From an uncultured Lachnospiraceae bacterium (lineage in GTDB: Bacteria > Bacillota > Clostridia > Lachnospirales > Lachnospiraceae), in contig ONNQ01000022.1 of assembly GCA_900319245.1 (NCBI GenBank), forward strand, positions 1 to 50,995: 50,995 bases of DNA. Direction: 5' to 3'. The notes under the pieces are model-generated. The model ran no database searches, had not been told where the DNA came from, and saw only the letters and a program-made list of their open reading frames with translations. Within the stretch, counting starts at the first letter, position 1; each line of letters opens with the position of its first letter. Shown piece after piece: positions 1 to 7,931 of this stretch. The position numbers were made by a program, and so were the translations under genes.

Positions 1-252
1 TCCTTCGGTACTTCACGCACCACACCACATGGTAGTTAATATTACACACACAAGTCCTGTATTTAATGATATTTGTTTTCATACGTATAGTATAGCATAT
101 GGAACGCATGTTCGCAAACATTTGTTCGCATATAATAAGAATAATAGATATAATGGGTATAGATTAAACTATAAAACAATAGAAAAAAGGGCAATTCCTC
201 TCGGAGATTGAATCACCGAGAATCCTTGCCCCAAAATCTTGAAAAAGTGTTG
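1..252. other. AT-rich left edge without a convincing gene
   Basis: The leftmost bases are AT-rich. The only open frame (29-211) has no ribosome-binding site, no recognisable domain and an unlikely composition, so I do not call it. The only supported element is the terminator of the gene to the right. Confidence 0.6.
183..231 (-). terminator. Intrinsic terminator of the YfhO-like gene
   Basis: On the minus strand a hairpin begins about 20 nt after the stop codon at 253. GGGCAA pairs with TTGCCC, and an inner CTCGG/CCGAG stem closes a loop of about 11 nt. A run of six T follows directly. Confidence 0.8.
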
Positions 253-2994
253 TTAAGCTGCGCGGTTTCTCAGGCGGGAACGAATGCTTATCGCTGCCAA
301 TAATAGCAGGGTGAGCAGGGAAACAGCAGCACCTTCCCGCAGATAGGGAGTTCTGTATTGCAGAACGATATCGTGGCGGCCTTCCGGGATGACCAGTGCC
401 ATATATAACAGATCTGAATTCATAACATCTGCCTTTTGCCCATCGATCCTTGCGGACCAGCCAATACTATATGGAATAGCAATCTGGAGGATTCTGCTTT
501 CGGAAAAGTCAACTGTTCCGGAGATCTGCTTCCCGTTCACACATATATTTGTCAAAGAAATGTTTCGCAGCTGCGTGACTTGGGATTCATAGCTGTCCAT
601 AGGGACAGCCCAGAGACTTATTGAGTCATAGGTAAACTGACTTTTCATAGGACAGCGGAGCAGAAACCGGGTTCTGCCGCTGCGTCCGATACCCAGATCA
701 AAGGTGATTCCATTGCGCTCCACGGGCCACTTACTGGAAAGGTTCGATATTTTGCCGATCCTGGATTCGCGGGCTTTGGGATCATCGGTGAAACGTACGA
801 CATTGAGCGAACAGGCGTCAGGATCCACAAGGCGGATCCCCTCTATCTGAAGATAGATTTCCGCATTCTCCGGAATATCTGCATAAAACTCCATACTGGC
901 GTCTTCGGACTCTGCAGTCATGGTGTCGTCAGTCAGCGTAAGGTCATGGAGCTCTGTGATCTCATAGTCCAGTTCATACGCGTCGGCATGGACAGCAGTC
1001 TCCTTGATCTGAGCCGGAAGCTCTTCACATGCGCCCGGATCCAGCACTACTCCCTGAAGAAGCGCCTCCTGTTTCTGAACCGGGCCGAGCGCGTCAAATG
1101 TATCTCTGCGGATAAAGCTGTCGAATGAGTAACCAACGGGCAGGGCCAGTTTGTTCTCATATACATTATAAAGGTCGGAAGACAGCGAGGACGAGAGCTC
1201 ATATCCATATGGAATCAAAGAGAATACATTCGAAGGTGACGTATAGTACTTCACTCCGGCCAGCTCTAGCAGAGAGGTTCTGTTGCCGATGCCGAAGAAA
1301 TTGCAGTTCTGCAACATGGCATTGGATTCTACCGCATTCAGGTAGTCATACATTGTGCGGGGATACATGCTCCACCAGGCACTGGTACTGTTGACTTTAT
1401 TGAAACCATCAACATTGGTTGTGATCTCTTTGCTCTCCACCCGGAAAAAATCCTGCTCCCGAGAAAGGCCGGACAAGGGCCTTGAGGAGTCGGATATGTT
1501 GTAATCATGTTCCTCTGCCTTCTCAAATTCTGACACATAATTGCCTTTGCCCGGTGCAAAAATATGGTAGATCTGAAAGAACATACACATGATCGTGATT
1601 GCCGTCAAAACACCGGCAGACATGCGCCCCCCCGATTTGCGCCGATCTGCAGCTCCGCTGATCAGGTACAGTACCAGTACAGCAAGAAGCGCGAGAAGTG
1701 ATATATCTACATACTGTTTACCGGGGAGATCCTTCATAAACCAGCAAAGGAAGACATAAGGGAGGCAGCTAAGAGCAATCACGAGGCGCCTTTTCAGTGA
1801 GCATTTGCAAAGTCCGGCAAACGATTCGGTAAACATGAAAGAAGCTGTAAAAGCGAAAGCATATGTCCAACGATTAGAGGCGTAGCCCATTCCGTTCATG
1901 ATCCGTCCGGCCATAGGAATCCCCAGCATGAGCAGCTGTACCGCACCGAACAGGCGGAAGGACCTATTAAGTCCGGAACGGTCCTCTGCCTGAAACAGAC
2001 AGAAGAAAATAACAGCGGGCAAAGCAATACTGAACAGACCGATTACGGTTGTATAATCCGCTTCGATATTAGTACAAAAGAGAGCGGCGAGAGCATGCTT
2101 ATAGAATGCCTTGCCATAGTGCAGCATGGAATCTGTATAGCCATTGAGTCCGCCGATGCGAGGATTTTGCGTATACGCATATAAAGTGGGTAAAAGCGAA
2201 AATGCACAGAGAAGGGCACCGGCGAGACAGATAAAAGCTGCCCTCAGATCCGTGCACAATTCATCGACAAACGTTTTCAGGCTTCTATCTTGAGACCAAG
2301 CAGTCAGACTCCTGCACACCACATAGATAACAAGCAGGACCGCATTGATATAAAAGGTATAGAAGCTTACAAGGAGATTAAAAAAGACCGTGAGCAGCAA
2401 CAACCCTTTCTTGCCGTTTCGCCTGTAAAGTTCGTAGCCGCCCAATAATAGAGGAAGAAAATAAGCCCAGTTGACAAAGTTGGGATGCATGGCGAACATG
2501 AGCAGGATATTACTGGAGAAGGTATACGTCAGCGCACCGCATAAAACAGCCCATTTGTTCCACCGCCCGCAAATAAAGCAATATACGGAGAATGCAATTC
2601 CAGCGAGCCATAGCTTAGAGAAGACCATGAGAGTATAGCGGTGTATGCGTGTCATGAAGAAAAGGGCAGCGCAAAGCCAGCTGATCGGATCCGCGAAGTC
2701 ATAGCTGTTAAGAACCATGAACAGGTCTGTGCCCTGTCCGATCGTATAATTGAAAGGAAGGATTCCAGTCAGATTTCCGCTGCCGCGCAGTACGGATTCT
2801 GTGATGTCGCATACATAGCTGAAGGACGGAAAATGCTGGTAAAGGCCATCGAGAACCCACAGCATATCTCTGCCCTGTGCGCGGTAAAAAAGATACAGGA
2901 AGACCGATCCTGCAAACCAGAGCAGCGAATAGATCAACAAGCAGGCGGGATAATGATAATGCGGACGCGGTTCTTTCGTAGAAGTAGTGGGCAT
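253..2994 (-). CDS. yfhO: YfhO family polytopic membrane protein
   Basis: A large membrane protein of about 913 residues. After a short basic N-terminus a first membrane helix leads to a DGLYQHFP motif, followed by about a dozen hydrophobic helices (GT-C-like fold). A long soluble extracytoplasmic domain follows, with one last helix and an Arg-rich tail. The YASNRW motif in the membrane half also fits YfhO. Family members are implicated in glycosylating cell-envelope polymers such as lipoteichoic acid; the substrate here is unknown. I chose the ATG at 2994 because a GGAG lies 9 nt upstream; the frame also opens at a TTG at 3027. It follows the serine dehydratase on the same strand after a gap of about 70 nt, so co-transcription is possible. 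Confidence 0.85.
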   Translation of the reverse strand: MPTTSTKEPRPHYHYPACLLIYSLLWFAGSVFLYLFYRAQGRDMLWVLDGLYQHFPSFSYVCDITESVLRGSGNLTGILPFNYTIGQGTDLFMVLNSYDFADPISWLCAALFFMTRIHRYTLMVFSKLWLAGIAFSVYCFICGRWNKWAVLCGALTYTFSSNILLMFAMHPNFVNWAYFLPLLLGGYELYRRNGKKGLLLLTVFFNLLVSFYTFYINAVLLVIYVVCRSLTAWSQDRSLKTFVDELCTDLRAAFICLAGALLCAFSLLPTLYAYTQNPRIGGLNGYTDSMLHYGKAFYKHALAALFCTNIEADYTTVIGLFSIALPAVIFFCLFQAEDRSGLNRSFRLFGAVQLLMLGIPMAGRIMNGMGYASNRWTYAFAFTASFMFTESFAGLCKCSLKRRLVIALSCLPYVFLCWFMKDLPGKQYVDISLLALLAVLVLYLISGAADRRKSGGRMSAGVLTAITIMCMFFQIYHIFAPGKGNYVSEFEKAEEHDYNISDSSRPLSGLSREQDFFRVESKEITTNVDGFNKVNSTSAWWSMYPRTMYDYLNAVESNAMLQNCNFFGIGNRTSLLELAGVKYYTSPSNVFSLIPYGYELSSSLSSDLYNVYENKLALPVGYSFDSFIRRDTFDALGPVQKQEALLQGVVLDPGACEELPAQIKETAVHADAYELDYEITELHDLTLTDDTMTAESEDASMEFYADIPENAEIYLQIEGIRLVDPDACSLNVVRFTDDPKARESRIGKISNLSSKWPVERNGITFDLGIGRSGRTRFLLRCPMKSQFTYDSISLWAVPMDSYESQVTQLRNISLTNICVNGKQISGTVDFSESRILQIAIPYSIGWSARIDGQKADVMNSDLLYMALVIPEGRHDIVLQYRTPYLREGAAVSLLTLLLLAAISIRSRLRNRAA

Positions 2995-3062
2995 TTTAGA
3001 GGTCTCCGGTGATTGACAGTGTTTCAAAATACAGAAATCATTATAGCATGCTCAAAAGTACA

Positions 3063-4262
3063 TTACGATTTGGCGCGATAGATCGCGGCCAATCCTCCGT
3101 GGGAAGTCTCCCTGTACTTTTCATCCATATCCAGGCCGGTGCGGTACATGGTGGCGACGACGTCGTCGAAGGAGATCTTCCTTGTTGTGTAGAGGAAGCG
3201 CGAGAGCGTGACGGAACTGATCGCACGCATGGCGGCGACGGCGTTCCGCTCGATGCAGGGGATCTGCACAAGACCGCCGACCGGGTCACAGGTCAGGCCC
3301 AGATTGTGCTCCATGGCGATTTCCGCGGCGTACTCGATCTGATCGATGTTGAGCTTTAGGAGCGCGGCGACAGCAGCAGCTGTCATGGAACAGGCGCTTC
3401 CGATCTCCGCCTGACAGCCGCATTCGGCTCCGGAGATGCTGGCATTGGTGCGGATCACATTGCCGACAAGGCCGGCAACGGCCAGCGCATCCAGAATCTC
3501 TTCCTCCGGGAATCCCCTGTCGACGTGCATGTAATAGAGCACAGCTGGCAAAACACCGCAGCTTCCGCATGTAGGCGCCGTCACAACGAGATTCTCATCG
3601 GCATTTTCTTCACTCACTGCATAGGCATAAGCAGCCAGCAGGCGGTTCATGGTCACATCGGCGCTCTCGTTATAGCAGCGCTTTTCATAAAGAAGCTTAG
3701 CTTTTCTGGCAACGCCCAGACCGCCGGGAAGGATCCCCTCTGTGGCAAGCCCGCGAGCAACGGCGTCTTTCATAGCGTCCCAGATTGTCTTCAGATATTC
3801 GCGCAGCGAAGGGTCTTCCATTTCTCCGATAAACTTCAGGAGCGTTATATTCTTGTCCCGGCAGACCTGCAGCATCTGGGAGAAATTCTCCTGGGGGTAG
3901 ATCTCGATCTCATCTTCGGAGGTCTCGTTCTCAATGCGGATCGAGCCGCCGCCGATACTGAAGATCCGGTTCTTTCCCAGGAGCTGCCCTTCCTTATATG
4001 CCTCAAAGAGCATCGTGTTGGGATGGGGGAGATCCTTTTCTGTCCGGTTGATGAGTATTTTGGCGCCGGGAAGGCCGGACTGGATCGCTTTGCCTGTGCC
4101 GTGTCCCTCGCCGGTAAAAGCCAGCGAGCCGTACAGCGTGACAAGGAAGCGGTCCGCCTCGGGATAACGGGCGCCGAAGATCTGCGCGGCGTGATAGGGA
4201 CCGACTGTATGGGAACTGGAAGGGCCGTGGCCGATCTTGTAGACATTTTTGATACTTTTCAT
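3063..4262 (-). CDS. L-serine dehydratase, iron-sulfur type, single chain
   Basis: Deaminates L-serine to pyruvate and ammonia using an oxygen-sensitive [4Fe-4S] cluster. The N-terminal beta domain starts with GHGPSSSHT (residues 11-19), followed by YGSLAFTGEGHGT. The catalytic alpha part carries APTCGSCGVLPAV, NASISGAECGCQAEIG and a late TCDPVGGL motif with the cluster cysteines. Both parts are in one chain of 399 residues, as in E. coli SdaA (a little longer), whereas many Firmicutes use two subunits. The ATG at 4262 has a GAGGT about 8 nt upstream. Pyruvate formation from serine suits a fermentative anaerobe. Confidence 0.93.
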   Translation of the reverse strand: MKSIKNVYKIGHGPSSSHTVGPYHAAQIFGARYPEADRFLVTLYGSLAFTGEGHGTGKAIQSGLPGAKILINRTEKDLPHPNTMLFEAYKEGQLLGKNRIFSIGGGSIRIENETSEDEIEIYPQENFSQMLQVCRDKNITLLKFIGEMEDPSLREYLKTIWDAMKDAVARGLATEGILPGGLGVARKAKLLYEKRCYNESADVTMNRLLAAYAYAVSEENADENLVVTAPTCGSCGVLPAVLYYMHVDRGFPEEEILDALAVAGLVGNVIRTNASISGAECGCQAEIGSACSMTAAAVAALLKLNIDQIEYAAEIAMEHNLGLTCDPVGGLVQIPCIERNAVAAMRAISSVTLSRFLYTTRKISFDDVVATMYRTGLDMDEKYRETSHGGLAAIYRAKS

Positions 4263-4302
4263 GACGTGTGACCTCGTTTGACATCAGCAGAAAAAACACA
4301 TA

Positions 4303-4311
4303 TACATTATA
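4303..4311 (-). promoter_or_regulatory. Putative extended -10 promoter of the serine dehydratase
   Basis: Minus-strand TGCTATAAT, an extended -10 element (TG, one base, TATAAT), lies about 45 nt upstream of the start codon. No good -35 box is visible, which is usual for extended -10 promoters. Confidence 0.5.
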
Positions 4312-4508
4312 GCATGTTGTGAATGTTCGTACTCAGTTTGGTTAGTTATGGTTTGGTCAGTTATGTTGAGAAGCAATGGCGCAGCCGTTTGTACAGGAAG
4401 AGAGAATTGCGTGTGCAGAAGAAAATAAGGTTGTATAATAGGGCTCAGGACTCACGCGCAGCATCATAGAAAGCAGGCGCAGGAAAACAGACTCGGGGAG
4501 ACATCTGC

Positions 4509-4685
4509 ATGGAACTACTCTGGTATATCATCGCGGTGCTGGTTTATCCGCTCTTGTCCATGTTTGAGAATGTGAGCTGGTATGGGAAACTGTTCGTGCA
4601 GAAGTCGCCGGGGGAGGTGAAGCGGAGTCTTCTCAAGGTCTTCTTCATGTTTGCGGCGGTGATCGCAGTTGCGCTGATCCTGTAA
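4509..4685 (+). CDS. Small two-helix membrane protein of unknown function
   Basis: A 58-residue ORF below usual calling thresholds. It has a GGGGA about 10 nt upstream and a TATAAT at 4434-4439. Helix one covers about residues 3-19 (LLWYIIAVLVYPLLSMF), a polar Lys-containing loop (QKSPGEVKRS) follows, and helix two (LLKVFFMFAAVIAVALIL) ends the protein. It ends 38 nt before the MATE start, so the two probably share a message. I do not recognise a family. Clean composition, ribosome-binding site and promoter support a real gene, but there is no homology evidence. Confidence 0.55.
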   Translation: MELLWYIIAVLVYPLLSMFENVSWYGKLFVQKSPGEVKRSLLKVFFMFAAVIAVALIL

Positions 4686-4722
4686 TGAAATTTGTGTCTG
4701 TTTGTGGATGATTGATAGTAAT

Positions 4723-6129
4723 ATGAAAAAACAAAGTCTTGAAGGAATATTGACAAAAAAGGAAGTGAGCCAGGCGGACAAGGTCCGTCTGGTTCTTGGC
4801 TTGAGTCTGCCTGCAATCCTGGCGCAATTGACCTCGATTGCCATGCAGTATATTGACGCCGGTATGGTCGGCAGCCTGGGCGCCGGCGCGACTGCGTCCA
4901 TCGGCCTTGTGTCGTCTTCGACCTGGCTGATCGGCGGAAGCTGTATCGGAATATCAGCCGGCTTTTATGTGCAGATCGCGCAGCTGATCGGCGCACGGAG
5001 AGACCGTGAAGCAGAGGATGTATTGCGCCAAGGCCTGACAGTCGTCCTGCTGCTGGGTGCACTGATTTGCCTTGCGGGACTTGCGATCAGCGGTTCTGTG
5101 CCGCGCTGGCTGGGTGGCGAGGAGGAAATCCTTGCGGATTCTACCGCCTACTTCCGGATTTACTGCCTGTCTATTCCTTTCGTCCTCATCCGGCAGCTGT
5201 CGACCGGCGTGATGCAGAGTACCGGAGACATGAAGACGCCAAGCGTCCTCTCGGCGCTCGTATGCCTTCTGAATGTGGTGCTCAACATGCTGTTCATTTT
5301 CCCGACAAGGACGGTGGAGATTCTGGGACATGCCTGTACCATTCCCGGCGCAGGTCTTAACGTGGTCGGCGCAGCGCTTGCCACAGCCCTTTCGGACGTC
5401 AGTATAGCGCTCACCGCACTTTACATGATCAGCACCCGCAACAAGAGGATTTCCCTTCGGAATAAGGGCAGCTGGCGCTGGAAAAAGCCTACCATGGCCA
5501 ACGCGGCGCGGATCGCCATACCGCTGTCCTGCGACCAGATCTTTATGTGCAGCGCCTATGTGGCAGGCACCAAGATCGTGGCCGGCTTGGGAACCGTGGC
5601 GGTTGCGGCCAACTCCCTTGCGATCACGGCGGAGAGCTTGTGCTACATGCCCGGTTATGGCGTCGGCGCGGCGGCTACTGCGATCATCGGGCAGACCATC
5701 GGCGCGGGCAGGAGAGATCTAACCAAAAGCTTTTCGAGGGTGTCAGTCTATCTGGGGATGGCCCTGATGGGACTCACAGCCGTTCTCATGTATATGGGGG
5801 CCCCTGCTATATTCTCGATGCTCACAAGCAGTGCGGAAGTCGCCGCGCTTGGCACAGAAGTTCTGCGGCTCGAACTGATCGCAGAGCCCCTGTACGGGGC
5901 GTCCATTTGCTGTGCGGGTGTGTTCAGGGGCGCGGGCGATACGTTAAGGCCCAGCATCATGAACCTTGTGAGTATGTGGTGCGTGCGCATTCTGATGGCG
6001 ATGATCCTGGTGCCCCGCATGGGCCTTCGCGGTTATTGGACCGCTATGGCGCTTGAACTGTGCTTCCGCGGACTGATCTTCCTGATCCGTCTCTACAGAG
6101 GAAAATGGATGAAGAAAGCAATTGTATGA
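4723..6129 (+). CDS. MATE family multidrug/cation exporter
   Basis: About 468 residues with 12 hydrophobic helices in two similar halves, typical of DinF/NorM-like MATE transporters. Recognisable stretches are LPAILAQLTSIAMQYIDAGMVG in helix one and the GAGDTLRPSIMN segment in the second half. Members export drugs or metabolites in exchange for Na+ or H+; the substrate cannot be read from sequence. Starts at 4723 and 4708 are both possible and neither has a strong Shine-Dalgarno; I prefer 4723 because the protein then begins with a normal basic tail. It is preceded by the small membrane ORF at 4509. Confidence 0.88.
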   Translation: MKKQSLEGILTKKEVSQADKVRLVLGLSLPAILAQLTSIAMQYIDAGMVGSLGAGATASIGLVSSSTWLIGGSCIGISAGFYVQIAQLIGARRDREAEDVLRQGLTVVLLLGALICLAGLAISGSVPRWLGGEEEILADSTAYFRIYCLSIPFVLIRQLSTGVMQSTGDMKTPSVLSALVCLLNVVLNMLFIFPTRTVEILGHACTIPGAGLNVVGAALATALSDVSIALTALYMISTRNKRISLRNKGSWRWKKPTMANAARIAIPLSCDQIFMCSAYVAGTKIVAGLGTVAVAANSLAITAESLCYMPGYGVGAAATAIIGQTIGAGRRDLTKSFSRVSVYLGMALMGLTAVLMYMGAPAIFSMLTSSAEVAALGTEVLRLELIAEPLYGASICCAGVFRGAGDTLRPSIMNLVSMWCVRILMAMILVPRMGLRGYWTAMALELCFRGLIFLIRLYRGKWMKKAIV

Positions 6130-6278
6130 ACGACCGGCAGTGGATATCTTGAACTGTGCCGTATATAATTGCATCGAGCAAAGCGGGGATTTCCCCGTTG
6201 GCATACAAATACCAACAGAAATGGCTACGGGAACAACAGAAATTATAGAAGGAAGCCATAGAAAGGACAGTAAATACT

Positions 6279-7451
6279 ATGAAGAACAGATTATTCATTT
6301 CATTAGGTCTTGCAGCAGCACTGATGACAGCGGGATGTGCCGGGAAAAATGCCGGACAGGCGCAGCCGGAAGAAGCGCCGGCAGCGGAGACCGTGCAGAC
6401 TACAGAAAATACAGAAAACGCAGAGAATGCCGGCACGCAGGATGAATCTATAGAGGCGGAGCCGATCACTGATAATACCGATGGCAGTACAGAAGAAGTC
6501 CCTGTCGAAGCGGAGGATGTGAATGAGGCGGCAGCTCCCGTCGATTATTCGGACGAGAACAATTGGGCTTACTACGGAATCGGCGAAGACAAGGATGTTG
6601 ACCTGTTTTTGGTCTGTCCCACTGTTGATACGCTGGACGAAGAGAATATGTCCCTCGAAAACGACGTCATGAAGGGATACTTCGAAGGCGCTCTGAACAT
6701 GGAGCGTGGCATTTATGAGGACAGCTGCAGAATGTACGCGCCTTACTACCGGCAGATGGCAATGAACGGTTATTCGCTGGAGGACGCGGAAGAGACAGAA
6801 AGACGCCTTGCATTTGCCTATAAGGATGTATCGGACGCGTTTGCTTACTATATTGAAAATGAAAACGACGGAAGGCCGATCATTCTGGCGGGCTTCTCTC
6901 AGGGAGCGGATATGTGCTACCGCCTGATGGAAGAATATTTTGGCGACAAGGAATTGCAGGATCAGCTCGTAGCCGTCTATGGAATCGGCTGGGCGGTCAC
7001 GGAAGATATGGTGGAAGCGTATCCGCAGATCGTTCCCGCTAATTCTGCAGACGATATCGGCGTTGTGATCAGCTTCGACTGCGAAGCGCCTGAAGTTACG
7101 GAGACGATCGTCAATCCCGCAGGTCAGAAGGCATATTCCATCAACCCTCTCAACTGGAAGACAGACGGGACGCCTGCGGATAAGTCCGAGAATATCGGCG
7201 CCTGCTTCACCAAATACAGCGGAGAGATTAAGAGCGAGGCAGCCGGCCTTTGCGGATGCTATATCGATGAAGAGCGAGGGGCTCTGAAGGTGACGGACGT
7301 AAGCCCCGAGGACTATCCGGCTGTGATCGATATCTTCCCGGATGGCGCGTATCACATCTATGACTATCAGTTCTTCTTCCGGAACCTGCAGGAGAACGTG
7401 CAGCACAGAGTGGAACTGTATATGGAGCAGGTTGCAGCAGCGGCCGCTTAA
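6279..7451 (+). CDS. DUF3089-like alpha/beta-hydrolase lipoprotein
   Basis: A 390-residue exported lipoprotein. The signal peptide ends in a lipobox with the acylated cysteine at residue 20 (MTAGC). A linker rich in Ala, Glu and Thr runs to about residue 85. The folded part contains VDLFLVCPTVDT and the nucleophile elbow GFSQGAD, both seen in DUF3089 proteins, with a C-terminal segment that could supply the catalytic His. Probably an esterase-like enzyme on the outer face of the membrane; the substrate is unknown. The start has a GAAAGGA ribosome-binding site and the gene ends shortly before a strong terminator. Confidence 0.8.
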   Translation: MKNRLFISLGLAAALMTAGCAGKNAGQAQPEEAPAAETVQTTENTENAENAGTQDESIEAEPITDNTDGSTEEVPVEAEDVNEAAAPVDYSDENNWAYYGIGEDKDVDLFLVCPTVDTLDEENMSLENDVMKGYFEGALNMERGIYEDSCRMYAPYYRQMAMNGYSLEDAEETERRLAFAYKDVSDAFAYYIENENDGRPIILAGFSQGADMCYRLMEEYFGDKELQDQLVAVYGIGWAVTEDMVEAYPQIVPANSADDIGVVISFDCEAPEVTETIVNPAGQKAYSINPLNWKTDGTPADKSENIGACFTKYSGEIKSEAAGLCGCYIDEERGALKVTDVSPEDYPAVIDIFPDGAYHIYDYQFFFRNLQENVQHRVELYMEQVAAAAA

Positions 7452-7489
7452 TACAAACAGGTTTAGGTAATACAAAAAGAATTCATGAG

Positions 7490-7520
7490 AAAAGCCTGCC
7501 GCAATGCCGGCAGGCTTTTC
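7490..7520 (+). terminator. Intrinsic terminator of the DUF3089 lipoprotein gene
   Basis: A perfect 12-bp stem (7490-7501 with 7508-7519) with a 6-nt loop and T/A runs on both sides. It lies about 40 nt after the stop codon and could work in both directions. Confidence 0.85.
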
Positions 7521-7551
7521 AATGCAGGAATATAAGGGCGGATCATACTAA

Positions 7552-7584
7552 AAAAGAAGGTGCTGTGAAACAGCACCTTCTTTT
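7552..7584 (-). terminator. Intrinsic terminator of the tRNA-Leu operon
   Basis: A long stem (7552-7566 with 7570-7584), 3-nt loop, A-rich on one side and T-rich on the other. It sits 6 nt beyond the 3' end of tRNA-Leu(AAG) on the minus strand. Confidence 0.85.
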
Positions 7585-7590
7585 CTTACT

Positions 7591-7673
7591 GCGGAAGATG
7601 GGACTTGAACCCACACGGTGTAACCACCACAAGATCCTTAGTCTTGCTCGTCTGCCAGTTCCGACACTTCCGC
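7591..7673 (-). tRNA. tRNA-Leu (anticodon AAG)
   Basis: On the minus strand an 83-nt cloverleaf with acceptor GCGGAAG/CTTCCGC, A73, anticodon loop CTAAGGA (anticodon AAG), a normal class II variable arm and T-arm GTGGG-TTCAAGT-CCCAT. No CCA is encoded. It is the second gene of a two-tRNA operon. Its long variable arm contrasts with the AAG tRNA of the array at 50219. Confidence 0.95.
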
Positions 7674-7705
7674 GTATGATCTGCAAAGAGTTAAATAATG
7701 CAGAT

Positions 7706-7787
7706 GCAGGAGATGGGACTTGAACCCACACTATGTTGCCATAACAGGCACCTGAAGCCTGCGCGTCTGCCATTCCGCCACTCCTGC
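7706..7787 (-). tRNA. tRNA-Leu (anticodon CAG)
   Basis: An 82-nt minus-strand cloverleaf with acceptor GCAGGAG/CTCCTGC, A73, anticodon loop TTCAGGT (anticodon CAG) and a class II variable arm. No encoded CCA. First gene of the operon, about 12 nt from a near-consensus promoter. Confidence 0.95.
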
Positions 7788-7798
7788 GAACGAATGAT

Positions 7799-7827
7799 AT
7801 TGTACATCGGATTAATCATATTGTCAA
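7799..7827 (-). promoter_or_regulatory. Promoter of the tRNA-Leu operon
   Basis: On the minus strand TTGACA (7822-7827), a 17-bp spacer and TACAAT (7799-7804), placed just upstream of tRNA-Leu(CAG). It is a near-perfect housekeeping sigma promoter. The same intergenic region must also serve the divergent lipoprotein gene at 7932. Confidence 0.88.
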
Positions 7828-7931
7828 CGGATAATAAAATTGTGTTATAGTAAAAAGTGGGGGTTTTTAATGGAAATGTAGTTATGATCTAAAATAGACG
7901 AAAGAATGGTAACAAATCGGAGGAGCGAGAA

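Noticed and set aside
29-211. Small plus-strand ORF at the left edge
   Set aside because: No ribosome-binding site and no domain; it overlaps the terminator of the YfhO-like gene.
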